Assembly: GCA_004295045.1 (NCBI GenBank)
Contig: SHND01000055.1
Coordinates: forward strand, 74,105 to 138,104
Length of the DNA stretch: 64,000 nucleotides
Direction of reading: 5' to 3'
Origin: Chloroflexota bacterium
Lineage (GTDB): Bacteria; Chloroflexota; Anaerolineae; UBA4142; SHND01
Part shown: positions 25,552 through 33,077 of the stretch, one piece after another
Numbering within the stretch: the stretch's first letter is position 1
How the letters are laid out: every line of letters starts with the position of its first letter
The notes under the pieces: generated by a model
What the model saw: the letters and a program-made list of their open reading frames with translations, nothing else
Told to the model about the DNA's origin: nothing
Databases searched by the model: none
Position numbers and translations under genes: made by a program

Positions 25552-26625
25552 ATGTTTCTGGAAAAATTATCGAATGCGCGTGGTGTATCGGGCGATGAAA
25601 GCGCCGTCCGCGCACTGGTCGCCGAACAACTGCAAAAATACGTAGACGAATACCGCGTTGACGCGATGGGAAATCTCATCGCGCGCAAAGTTGCAAGCAA
25701 ATCTGCAAGCAAAGTTGCAAGCAAACAGGCAGCGCGGCAATCCAATTCGCGTCTAAAAGTGTTGATCGCCGCGCACATGGACGAAGTGGGTTTGCTCGTA
25801 ACGCACCTTGACCGCGAGGGGTTTGTGCATTTCGACAAAGTGGGCGGAATTGATGATCGCATTTTGCCGAGCAAAGCGGTGTTGATCGGCAGCGCGCGTG
25901 TGCCGGGTGTCATCGGTTTCAAACCGCGTCACCGCTCCACCAAAACGGAACGCAAACAAGTGATCGCGCATGATGCTTTGTGCATTGACATCGGCGCGCG
26001 CTCGCGCGAGGATGCCGCCCGCGTCGTCTCGCCCGGCGATTACGTCACGTTCGACACAATCTTTTCCCGTTTTGGCGACAACTGTGTGCGCGGCAAAGCG
26101 TTGGATGATCGCGCGGGCTGCGCGCTGCTGTTGGAACTCGTGCGCGATTCGTATCCGTTCGAGTTGTACGCCGCGTTCACGACGCAAGAGGAAATCGGTT
26201 TGCGCGGCGCGCGTGTCGCGGGCTATTCCGTCGCGCCGGACATTGCGCTCGTGCTGGAAGCGACGGTGTGCGACGATTCGCCCAAACCGCGCGAACAATC
26301 GCCGACGACGCGCTTGGGCGCGGGACCCGCGCTCACGCTCGCGGACCGAAAACTGCTTGCCGACAAACGCCTCGTGCGCTTGTTTGCCGAGACCGCACGC
26401 GAACACAAAATCCCATTTCAATTCAAACAGCCCCTCGTCGGCAGCACGGACGCGGGCGAGCTGCACCGCACGCGCGCGGGGGTGCCAAGCGCCGTCGTTG
26501 CGCTTCCGGCGCGTTACATTCATTCCCCCGCCGCAATTATTTCGCTCGACGATTTCAACAACGCGCTGAGACTCGTACGCGCGACGTTGCCGAAATTGGC
26601 GAACGGAATTCCCAATCATGGCTAG
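25552..26625 (+). CDS. M42-family metallo-aminopeptidase (copy 2)
   Basis: 357 residues. All catalytic positions are present: AHMDEVG with His75, LDDRAG with Asp185, TTQEEIGLRGA with Glu213/214, YIHSP with His324. The usual Asp of the VDVT ligand position is replaced by Glu in LVLEATVC. A short tandem repeat (GCAAGCAAA-type, about 25688-25735) encodes a Lys/Ala/Ser stretch KVASKSASKVASKQ between the first strand and the PDZ-like insert. It is likely active. The gap to copy 1 holds repeated GCATT words. The stop overlaps the next start by 8 bp. Confidence 0.9.
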   Translation: MFLEKLSNARGVSGDESAVRALVAEQLQKYVDEYRVDAMGNLIARKVASKSASKVASKQAARQSNSRLKVLIAAHMDEVGLLVTHLDREGFVHFDKVGGIDDRILPSKAVLIGSARVPGVIGFKPRHRSTKTERKQVIAHDALCIDIGARSREDAARVVSPGDYVTFDTIFSRFGDNCVRGKALDDRAGCALLLELVRDSYPFELYAAFTTQEEIGLRGARVAGYSVAPDIALVLEATVCDDSPKPREQSPTTRLGAGPALTLADRKLLADKRLVRLFAETAREHKIPFQFKQPLVGSTDAGELHRTRAGVPSAVVALPARYIHSPAAIISLDDFNNALRLVRATLPKLANGIPNHG

Positions 26626-27694
26626 ACAAAATTCCACCCGCGAGCGCCAAGCCACGCACTTTCCCGCGTTTGAAAATAACGCGGCGGTCGAAACGAACGG
26701 CGCGCTCGCGCCCTATAAAGCATTGGTCAAGCGCTTGTCGGAAGCATACGGACCTTCGGGCAGTGAAGAACGCGTGCGCGATCTCGTGCGCAATGAAATT
26801 AAAGGTTTCGTAGATCAGGTGCGCGTGGATGCAATGGGCAATCTCATCGCGCATCGGCGCGGCAGTCGCGGGCAAGCGAAAAAAATCATGCTTTCCGCGC
26901 ATCTCGACGAGGTCGGCGTGATGGTGACGTTCATAGATGCGCGCGGTTTTGCGCGGTTCAGTTCACTCGGCGCGGTGAAACCACTGACGCTGCTCGGCGC
27001 GCGCGTGCGTTTTGAAAATGGAACGGAAGGGGTGATTGGGCGCGAAGAAAAAAATGCGGCGCATACGGAAATCGCTCTCGACTCGCTTTTTATTGACGTC
27101 GGCGCGGCGGTGGAAAAAATACAAGTGGGCGACACGGCGAATTTTGTGAGCGAATTTGTTGACCCGGACGGATTTCTCGTCGGCAAGGGATTGAACGGAC
27201 GCGTCGGCTGCGCGATCTTGATCGAGACGCTGCGTCAAGTGAAAAAATCGCCGCACGAAATTTTTTGCGTGTTCACTGTGCAGCAGCAAGTGGGCGCGCG
27301 CGGCGCGGGCGCGGCGGCGTATGCGATTCAGCCCGACCTCGCCATCGTTCTCGATGCGGCGGCGGCGGGCGATTTTCCCGGCGCGGCGTTGACAGAGATC
27401 GCGTTGGGCAAAGGACCCGCGATCAAGTTTCAAGACGAAGGCGCGATGACAAGTTCTGGCGCGCGTCAAACCTTGCTCCGCGCCGCGCGCGAAGCACACG
27501 TGCCATATCAACTCGATGTGACCCCGCGTGCCGCCGGCGATAGTTTGCCGATTCAAGCCGCGCGCCAAGGCGTGCCAACCGGAGTTCTCGCCGTGCCGAT
27601 GCGTTATCGCAACACCAGTTCCGAAATGATCCATTACGACGACGCGCAGCAAACGATTCAGTTGCTCCTAAATCTATTAAACAAGCCGTTATAG
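26618..27694 (+). CDS. M42-family pseudoenzyme (copy 3)
   Basis: 358 residues with the overall M42 fold (SAHLDEVG, metal-ligand His95 kept), but the other active-site positions are changed: the DDR ligand is LNGR (Asn193-Gly194), the catalytic EE is QQ (TVQQQVG, 223-224), and the last histidine ligand is Asn (RYRNTS, 332). It cannot be expected to bind two metals or hydrolyse peptides. Because M42 enzymes form large oligomers and this gene overlaps copy 2 by 8 bp, a structural or regulatory subunit of a mixed complex is the simplest idea. The reading frame is intact and codon use is like its neighbours, so it is not a decaying gene. Confidence 0.88.
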   Translation: MARQNSTRERQATHFPAFENNAAVETNGALAPYKALVKRLSEAYGPSGSEERVRDLVRNEIKGFVDQVRVDAMGNLIAHRRGSRGQAKKIMLSAHLDEVGVMVTFIDARGFARFSSLGAVKPLTLLGARVRFENGTEGVIGREEKNAAHTEIALDSLFIDVGAAVEKIQVGDTANFVSEFVDPDGFLVGKGLNGRVGCAILIETLRQVKKSPHEIFCVFTVQQQVGARGAGAAAYAIQPDLAIVLDAAAAGDFPGAALTEIALGKGPAIKFQDEGAMTSSGARQTLLRAAREAHVPYQLDVTPRAAGDSLPIQAARQGVPTGVLAVPMRYRNTSSEMIHYDDAQQTIQLLLNLLNKPL

Positions 27695-27708
27695 GTACAT
27701 TTTTCCCA

Positions 27709-27737
27709 TTGAGAGAGTTGGGAGGCGCGCATAGAAT
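27709..27737 (+). promoter_or_regulatory. Promoter of the candidate small RNA
   Basis: TTGAGA (27709-27714), 17-bp spacer, TAGAAT (27732-27737); no reading frame starts downstream before the terminator. Confidence 0.6.
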
Positions 27738-27743
27738 ACGCAC

Positions 27744-27901
27744 GAAATTGTTTGTAGCACAAAACAATTGCTCTTTACGAAAGAACGAACCAAAAGACCT
27801 CGGGTCTTTATCATATGGAAGCAAATGGGTCTGCTCTTCCCCCCAGAGCAGCCCATCGCGGGTTATTGCGCGGCCGGGCGCAATAACCCGCTGCTTTTTT
27901 T
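27744..27901 (+). ncRNA. Candidate small RNA of four hairpins
   Basis: From a predicted start near 27744 the strand can form four successive perfect hairpins: AATTGTTT/AAACAATT, AAAGACC-TCG-GGTCTTT, ATGGG(T)CTGCTCT/AGAGCAGCCCAT with a TCCCCCC loop, and the 14-bp terminator stem GCGGGTTATTGCGC (27858-27871) with GCGCAATAACCCGC (27878-27891) ending in TGCTTTTTTT. It has its own promoter-like sequence and no coding potential. The C-rich loop could pair with Shine-Dalgarno sequences. It could instead be the 3' UTR of the M42 operon. Confidence 0.5.
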
Positions 27902-27911
27902 GTACGAATGA

Positions 27912-27949
27912 AACATCCCGCTGGAATTGTCAGCGGGATGTTTTTTTTA
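27912..27949. terminator. Bidirectional terminator hairpin
   Basis: ACATCCCGCTG pairs with CAGCGGGATGT; eight T follow on the plus strand and TTTCATTC on the minus strand. It lies directly after the stop of the minus-strand gene ending at 27947. Confidence 0.8.
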
Positions 27950-29557
27950 GCTGTTCGATTCTGCAACGCGGCGCACCCACCCACTCGCGCCGTCTATTTC
28001 GATTTGTTCGCCCTCGCGCAAGAGCCGCGTCGCATCCGCAATGCCCACGACCGCAGGCAAATGATATTCGCGCGCGACCACCGCGCCGTGTGATAGCACA
28101 CCGCCGCGCTCCAACACCAAACCCGCGAGCCGCGCAAAGACGGGCGTCCACGCGGGATCGGTGGACGGCGCGACCAAAATTTCCCCCGCGTTCACATTTG
28201 CCAATTCGCGCGGCGAATGCACGACGCGCACCGCGCCGCGCGCGACTCCCGCGCTCACGCCGCGCCCGCGCCATTCCGATTCCTGCGATTCGCTTTGCGC
28301 GCGTTCTTGTAACGGCAAGTCGCCATGCAGAAAAAGAGGATAGGCGTCTGCGCCGCGCGTGCGATCCATTTCAGCGTATGTTTTCCACTCCTGCATACGC
28401 GCAGAGATGATAACATTCAGCTCTTCGGGTTCCAGCTCCATCCCATAGTACGCCGCAATCTCGGCGCGCGTCGCGTAAAAAATCTCGTCGGCATTGGCGA
28501 TAATTTTTCGCGCGGCGAGATCGCGCCCGAGCGTGAGGTACGCTGAGCGTGTGACGGCGAGCGACTTGTGCCAGTAATAACGCTGGTCTTCGCGCAATTG
28601 TGCATAGTGCCGCGCGAAACTGACAAAGGGTCGCTGCCATGCGCGCAAGCGCGCAAAATCGGGTGGCATCGGATCAGTTTGTGCCGAAGCGTTCAACAAG
28701 CCCAACAATTGGGTTGGATCATCTCGAAAGGTTGGCTGCGCAATGTCCAGCGAAAATGCGCGATGCCCATGCCGCCGCAAGAAAATTTCCAATGCGTCAG
28801 CGGTTCGCCGTTCGGCTTGATTCAATGGTTCGTGCGCGCGGATGCGTTGTAACAATTCTGCGGAAAGCGGAGATGATCGTTGCGCGAGCGCGGCGAGTTC
28901 GGCGTTGACCTGACGCGTTTTATTTGGAACGTTACTGATCCATTGCTGCGCGTCCGCGCCCAGCCAGCGCGTCAAAAGTTTGTAAAACAGGTCAGCATAG
29001 GTGAGCGACCAGCGATGAATGCGCAAAAATTGCGCGTCGAGTTGGTACGCCCACGCGATCACGCGCAACACTTGCTGCGCGTTGGTCGCCGCATCGAGCT
29101 CGTTTTTCAAAAGCGCGACGCGAGCGTCATGCTGTGGAATAAAGCGGCGCCACGCGAGATAATTCCAGGGCGAGGCGACGAGCGGCGCGCGCGCTAAATG
29201 ATACGCGAGCGAAAGCAAGAAACGCGGCTGAAAGATCGAACGCGGATACGGCGCGCGTTGGCGATACGTCAAATCGCCATTTGGAAAATAACGTACCGCG
29301 TCCGCCGGCACGAACGCGCTTGGAAAGGGTTTGTAAAAGATTTGAAAAATTTCGACGTTCGCGTACGGATGTCCGTGCCACAAACGCGTTGCGGGAATCG
29401 TATCCGCGTCGGGCAAGCCCATATAGCGCAATGGATCTCGCAGCGCCAGTTGTTCGAACAACGCGCCGACGAATGACCAGCCGAGCGGCGAGACGATTGC
29501 GGTAAAGCGTTCGTTCAAAAACGCGGCAGTCCACAACGTTTCATTTTTATTTTGCAC
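27947..29557 (-). CDS. PEP-utilising-enzyme swivel (mobile) domain protein
   Basis: 536 residues from GTG 29557. The C-terminal about 100 residues are the phosphohistidine swivel domain (GRGVSAGVARGAVRVV ... GGVLSHGAVVAREYHLPAVVGI) with the phosphorylatable histidine in SHGAVVARE, as in PEP synthase, PPDK and rifampin phosphotransferase. The larger N-terminal part is helical and lacks an obvious ATP-grasp or PEP-binding TIM barrel. It is thus a swivel-domain protein without visible partner domains, as seen in several uncharacterised families. A frame continues upstream through the 18-bp tandem repeats, but TATAAT (29564-29569, minus) lies 6 nt before the GTG, so I place the start there. Confidence 0.75.
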   Translation of the reverse strand: MQNKNETLWTAAFLNERFTAIVSPLGWSFVGALFEQLALRDPLRYMGLPDADTIPATRLWHGHPYANVEIFQIFYKPFPSAFVPADAVRYFPNGDLTYRQRAPYPRSIFQPRFLLSLAYHLARAPLVASPWNYLAWRRFIPQHDARVALLKNELDAATNAQQVLRVIAWAYQLDAQFLRIHRWSLTYADLFYKLLTRWLGADAQQWISNVPNKTRQVNAELAALAQRSSPLSAELLQRIRAHEPLNQAERRTADALEIFLRRHGHRAFSLDIAQPTFRDDPTQLLGLLNASAQTDPMPPDFARLRAWQRPFVSFARHYAQLREDQRYYWHKSLAVTRSAYLTLGRDLAARKIIANADEIFYATRAEIAAYYGMELEPEELNVIISARMQEWKTYAEMDRTRGADAYPLFLHGDLPLQERAQSESQESEWRGRGVSAGVARGAVRVVHSPRELANVNAGEILVAPSTDPAWTPVFARLAGLVLERGGVLSHGAVVAREYHLPAVVGIADATRLLREGEQIEIDGASGWVRRVAESNS

Positions 29558-29622
29558 GCTTGAATTATACGCGACGCGCGGGCAAAGCCATTTTGCGCGC
29601 AGGTGTGATTTGGCTATAATGT

Positions 29623-29748
29623 TCGTGTAAACAAATGCGTTCGCGTAAACAAATGCGTTCGCGTAAACAAATGCGTTCGCGTAAACAAATGCGTTCGCGT
29701 AAACAAATGCGTTCGCGTAAACAAATGCGTTCGCGTAAATAAATGCGT
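29623..29748 (+). repeat. 18-bp tandem repeat, seven units, in the riboswitch leader
   Basis: Seven copies of TCGCGTAAACAAATGCGT; the first has GTGTAAAC and the last GTAAATAAATG. A TATAAT (29615-29620) with TTGCGC 16 bp upstream precedes it, so the repeats are at the 5' end of the cobalamin leader transcript. In one frame they read MRSRKQ repeated, ATG 29635 to a TAA at 29740-29742 (35 residues). Confidence 0.95.
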
Positions 29749-29772
29749 TTGCGCATCGCTTAATAAACGAAA

Positions 29773-29960
29773 AAGGATGGCATGCAGCGAAGTCGGGTGT
29801 GAATCCCGCGCTGTCCCGCAACTGTGGAGTTAGTGCATTCGTGAGCTAGTGCATCGATGCGATAGTGAAAGAATCGTTTTTGATTCCAACTATCGCACGA
29901 TGTAACTACCGTCTATCGCACTACCAAGCCAGGTCGCCTGCTGCCCATCGGTACTCGATA
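29773..29960 (+). promoter_or_regulatory. Cobalamin riboswitch
   Basis: Conserved blocks are GGATGGCATGCAGCGAAG, GGGTGTGAATCCCGCGCTG, TCCCGCAACTGT and the B12 box AAGCCAGGTCGCCTGC (about 29928-29943). Between the core and the B12 box the peripheral stem is long and made of a repeat-like inverted sequence (about 29830-29925). It stands before btuF- and btuC-like genes and is followed by a terminator, so cobalamin probably causes premature termination. Confidence 0.92.
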
Positions 29961-30016
29961 CGAACGGGTTCATCGAGTACGTTTCTTGTAACCTTCGAAA
30001 GAAAGGGGGCAGGAGT

Positions 30017-30064
30017 ATGAATACTCATTTGATGCATGTCATGTCTCCCCCTCTTGTCGAATAG
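30017..30064 (+). CDS. Possible leader peptide between riboswitch and terminator
   Basis: A 15-codon frame (MNTHLMHVMSPPLVE, then TAG) has a strong AGGAG site 30011-30015 ending one base before its ATG region (spacing short but workable with GGGGGCAGGAG). Its last codons and stop lie inside the terminator stem at 30050-30072, so a translating ribosome would disturb that stem. Met and His codons are frequent. Confidence 0.35.
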   Translation: MNTHLMHVMSPPLVE

Positions 30065-30082
30065 ACAAGAGGTTTTTTGTTT
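30050..30082 (+). terminator. Riboswitch expression-platform terminator
   Basis: CCTCTTGTC (30050-30058) pairs with GACAAGAGG (30064-30072), followed by TTTTTTGTTTT, before btuF. An upstream GGGGGCAGGAG (30005-30015) is complementary to the CTCCCCCTC that leads into the stem and could act as antiterminator. Confidence 0.88.
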
Positions 30083-30115
30083 TGATGCAAATAACCAATT
30101 CCTCCGGAGACCAAC

Positions 30116-31144
30116 ATGAAGAGCCAACTGAAAAAAATACATCTCTATACACTTTTGCTCGCGGCATTGATGTTAATACTTGCCGCGTGCAGCGCGCCGC
30201 CTGCGCCCACTGCGTCGGCACCAACTGCCGCGCCACAGCCGACCACAGCCGTACAAGTACAGTCCACCAGCGCGCCGACGGTTGCGCCAACGTCCGCGTC
30301 CGCAGCCGGGACAACGCTTACCGACGGCGCGGGGCGTTCCGTCACATTGAGTGGAGTTCCCACACGCATTGTTTCCCTAACACCGAGTACGACAGAAATC
30401 GTGTGCGCGCTCGGCAAGTGTGAGGCAATCATTGGGCGCGATCAATTTTCTGATTTTCCCGCGCAGGTGAAATCCGTCCCGGTCTTGAGCGACGGCTTTA
30501 ATCCGAATTATGAACAAATCGTCGCGGCGAAACCGGACCTCGTTCTGGTCGCCGCGATCACGGCGCCCGACGTCATCAAGAAATTGGACGAGTTGAAATT
30601 GCCCACCCTCGTCGTGGGCGATGTCAATTCAAATTTTGAGAGCGTCAAACGAGATATTCAACTTGTGGGCAAAGCGTTGGGCGCGGACGCGCAAGCGGCG
30701 GATGTGACGGCGAGCATGGACAAAAAGCTGGCGGATTTGAAATCAAAAATCGCGCAGGCGAAAACGAAACCGCGCGTTTTTTGGGAACTCGACGCGACGG
30801 ATCCGGCGAAACCGTACACGCCGGGACCCGGAACGTTTATTGATGAAATCATCGCCCTCGCGGGCGGTGAAAATATCGCGGGCAAAGCTGAATCACCATA
30901 TGTCCAAATCAACGCCGAAGAGGTGATCAAAGCGAACCCGGAAGTTATCATCTTGAGTGATGCCGCGTATGGCGTTGCGCCCGAATCGGTCGGCAAACGT
31001 CCGGGCTGGAATGTGATTGATGCAGTGAAAAATAATCGCGTCTTTCCGATTGACGACAATTTGGTAAGTCGTCCCGGTCCGCGCGTGATCGAGGGCTTGG
31101 AAGCCGCCGCGAGATTGATTCATCCCGAATTGTTCACGCAGTAA
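30116..31144 (+). CDS. btuF: Cobalamin ABC transporter substrate-binding lipoprotein
   Basis: 342 residues. Lipobox LAAC near residue 25, an Ala/Pro/Thr linker, and a periplasmic-binding fold of the helical-backbone (BtuF/FecB/TroA-like) type: RIVSLTPSTTEIVCALGKCEAIIGRDQFSDFP, PDLVLVAAI, PRVFWELDATDP, VISEVIK-like AEEVIKANPEVIILSD, and RPGPRVIEGLEAAARLIHPELF. It captures a corrinoid outside the membrane and delivers it to the BtuC-like permease that follows. The cobalamin riboswitch upstream supports cobalamin over iron siderophore. A CCGGAG site precedes the ATG. Confidence 0.88.
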   Translation: MKSQLKKIHLYTLLLAALMLILAACSAPPAPTASAPTAAPQPTTAVQVQSTSAPTVAPTSASAAGTTLTDGAGRSVTLSGVPTRIVSLTPSTTEIVCALGKCEAIIGRDQFSDFPAQVKSVPVLSDGFNPNYEQIVAAKPDLVLVAAITAPDVIKKLDELKLPTLVVGDVNSNFESVKRDIQLVGKALGADAQAADVTASMDKKLADLKSKIAQAKTKPRVFWELDATDPAKPYTPGPGTFIDEIIALAGGENIAGKAESPYVQINAEEVIKANPEVIILSDAAYGVAPESVGKRPGWNVIDAVKNNRVFPIDDNLVSRPGPRVIEGLEAAARLIHPELFTQ

Positions 31145-31157
31145 TTTGTTCGTTGCA

Positions 31158-31199
31158 GGGGGAACCATTCGCGCATGAATTGACGCGAATGGTTCCCCC
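31158..31199 (+). repeat. Perfect 16-bp intergenic hairpin between btuF and btuC
   Basis: GGGGGAACCATTCGCG (31158-31173) and CGCGAATGGTTCCCCC (31184-31199) pair without mismatch around a 10-nt loop. No T-run follows, so it is not a simple terminator; it could lower or stabilise parts of the message. Confidence 0.85.
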
Positions 31200-31210
31200 G
31201 CATAATTTGC

Positions 31211-32329
31211 ATGGCTCGTCAAACCGTTGCCTCTACCTCTGCCGCGTTAAAAGTAGAAAGGTCTGCGCGGAAAATCGCGCGACTGAATCTGCGCGCGCTG
31301 CGCAAGCATCCTGCGTTTGTGCTGGGCGTCCTATCGCTCGCGCTGCTCATCACGTTGATTTTTGCGATGGCGATTGGCACAGTCGGAATCGAACCCGCAC
31401 AAATTGTTGCGATTCTCGGCAAACGCGTATTCGGCTTGGATTTGGGGATGACGTGGAGCGCGGCAGAAGAGTCCATCATTTGGCAAATTCGTTTGCCGCG
31501 CGTGCTCGGTGCGGCAATTGTGGGCGCGGGGTTGGCGTGCGCGGGCGTGGTGTTTCAGGGATTGCTGCGCAATCCGATGGCAGACCCGTACTTGCTCGGC
31601 ACATCGGGCGGCGCGGCGCTTGCGGCGACGATCGCGTTTGCAATTCCATTCACGCTTGGTTTTGTCGTGTACGGACTTGTGCCAATCGCCGCGTTCTTTG
31701 GCGCGCTGATTGCTGTATTGATCGTCTATCGCCTCGCGCACATCGGAACGCACACGCCGATCACGACATTGTTGCTCGCGGGCTTTGCCGTGAGTTCGAT
31801 GCTCGGCGCGCTCATGTCAGCAATGATGCTGTTGAGTCGCGGCACGCTCGAACGCGTCGTGTTGTGGACGCTGGGCGGCGTGAGCGCGAGCGGCTGGGGA
31901 ATGCTGCTGGCAGTGACACCTTTGATCGCATTGGGTTGTGTTCTGGCGTTTGCGCTATCAAATGATCTCAACGCGTTTTTGTTGGGCGAAGAACAAGCGG
32001 CGGCGTTGGGCGTAAATGTGGAACCAAAAAAGTTCGCGCTGTTGGGTGTAGGCGCATTGATGACGGGCGCGGCGGTGGCGTTGAGCGGACTCGTTGGTTT
32101 TGTTGGATTGATCGTGCCGCACTTTGTCCGCATCGTGTTGGGACCGAATCATCGGTTGCTGCTGCCCGCTTCCTTTTTGTGCGGTGCGATTTTTCTCGTG
32201 ATTGCTGATTTGATCGCGCGCACCGTCCTCGCGCCGCAAGAAATTCCGCTCGGCGTGATCACCGCGCTCGTCGGCGCGCCCTTTTTTATTCTCTTGCTGC
32301 GTCGCGCGAAAAGGGATTACACATTTTAG
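31211..32329 (+). CDS. btuC: FecCD-family ABC transporter permease (cobalamin)
   Basis: 372 residues with about ten membrane segments typical of BtuC/FecCD: WQIRLPRVLGAAIVGAGLACAGVVFQGLLRNPMADPYLLGTSGGA is the family hallmark, followed by LAGFAVSS and GLVGFVGLIVPHFVRIVLGPNHR, the loop that contacts the ATPase. The N-terminal 40 residues are cytosolic and basic. It probably forms the channel for the riboswitch-controlled corrinoid uptake. No ATPase gene follows; a fitting one is found at 41519-42310. Confidence 0.9.
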   Translation: MARQTVASTSAALKVERSARKIARLNLRALRKHPAFVLGVLSLALLITLIFAMAIGTVGIEPAQIVAILGKRVFGLDLGMTWSAAEESIIWQIRLPRVLGAAIVGAGLACAGVVFQGLLRNPMADPYLLGTSGGAALAATIAFAIPFTLGFVVYGLVPIAAFFGALIAVLIVYRLAHIGTHTPITTLLLAGFAVSSMLGALMSAMMLLSRGTLERVVLWTLGGVSASGWGMLLAVTPLIALGCVLAFALSNDLNAFLLGEEQAAALGVNVEPKKFALLGVGALMTGAAVALSGLVGFVGLIVPHFVRIVLGPNHRLLLPASFLCGAIFLVIADLIARTVLAPQEIPLGVITALVGAPFFILLLRRAKRDYTF

Positions 32330-32417
32330 AGCGAATTTCTATTTCTGATTAGCGCAGGTGGACGCGGAATGTTGAGCAGATGACGCGCACCACGCGCTAT
32401 GCTACAATTTGCGCGCG

Positions 32418-33077
32418 ATGAGTCTTTTCGATTTCCCCTGGCTTTTTGAATTCGGCGCGCCCATCTACAATTGGTTCAATTCGCAAGGCGTGTGGCTCGA
32501 ATCATGCGCGCGACTCGCCGCGTATTTTCCAAGAGCAGTCAACGCGCGCATCCGCGTTCTCGATCTCGGCTGCGGACCCGGCAACTCGGCGATTGAAATG
32601 GCGCGCGTCCGCCCCGACGCATTCATCGTTGGACTCGACCTCGCGCCCAAGATGCTCGAAATTGCGCAAAACGAGACGCGCCGCGCCAAACTCACGGAAA
32701 ATATTTCGTACGTTCTCGCCGACGCAACCGCGCTCCCTTTTTCCGAAAACACATTCGATGTAACGACGGGACATTCGTTTCTGTATCTCGTCGGCGACCG
32801 CGCGGGCGTTCTGCGCGAAGCGTACCGCGTTCTGCGGCGCGGCGGACGCTGGGTTTCGATGGAGCCGCGCGATGGCAAAACTTCGAATTGGATTTCCAAG
32901 CATTGGACGAATGTGCGCTTTATGGTGTCCGTTCTGTTGTGGCGACCGTACAGCAAAATGCACGGACGCTTGGATGAACAAAAATTTCCCGAAACGCTCG
33001 CGCGCGCGGGTTTCAAAAAAAACGGCACCGAAGTGGCGATCGAAGGATTGGGAATTATCGGTTACGGCGAAAAGTGA
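32418..33077 (+). CDS. Class I SAM-dependent methyltransferase
   Basis: 219 residues. Motif I VLDLGCGPGN binds S-adenosylmethionine near residue 46; later VGLDLAPKMLEIAQ, ADATALPFSENTFDVTTGH and VLREAYRVLRRGGRWVSMEP follow the UbiE/methyltransferase-11 pattern. The gene overlaps a UbiA-type prenyltransferase gene by 4 bp, so the pair may make or modify a prenylated quinone or lipid. An extended -10 (TGCTACAAT, hexamer 32403-32408) lies 9 nt before ATG 32418. The TTG at 32409 is rejected as start. Confidence 0.85.
   Translation: MSLFDFPWLFEFGAPIYNWFNSQGVWLESCARLAAYFPRAVNARIRVLDLGCGPGNSAIEMARVRPDAFIVGLDLAPKMLEIAQNETRRAKLTENISYVLADATALPFSENTFDVTTGHSFLYLVGDRAGVLREAYRVLRRGGRWVSMEPRDGKTSNWISKHWTNVRFMVSVLLWRPYSKMHGRLDEQKFPETLARAGFKKNGTEVAIEGLGIIGYGEK

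Noticed and set aside
29623..29748. Regular repeats as a CRISPR array
   Set aside because: The 18-bp units are directly adjacent with no spacers and no cas genes are present.
29558..29821. N-terminal extension of the swivel-domain protein through the tandem repeats (VYANAF repeats)
   Set aside because: The region holds the promoters of both divergent genes and the riboswitch leader; the protein family part begins after the GTG at 29557.
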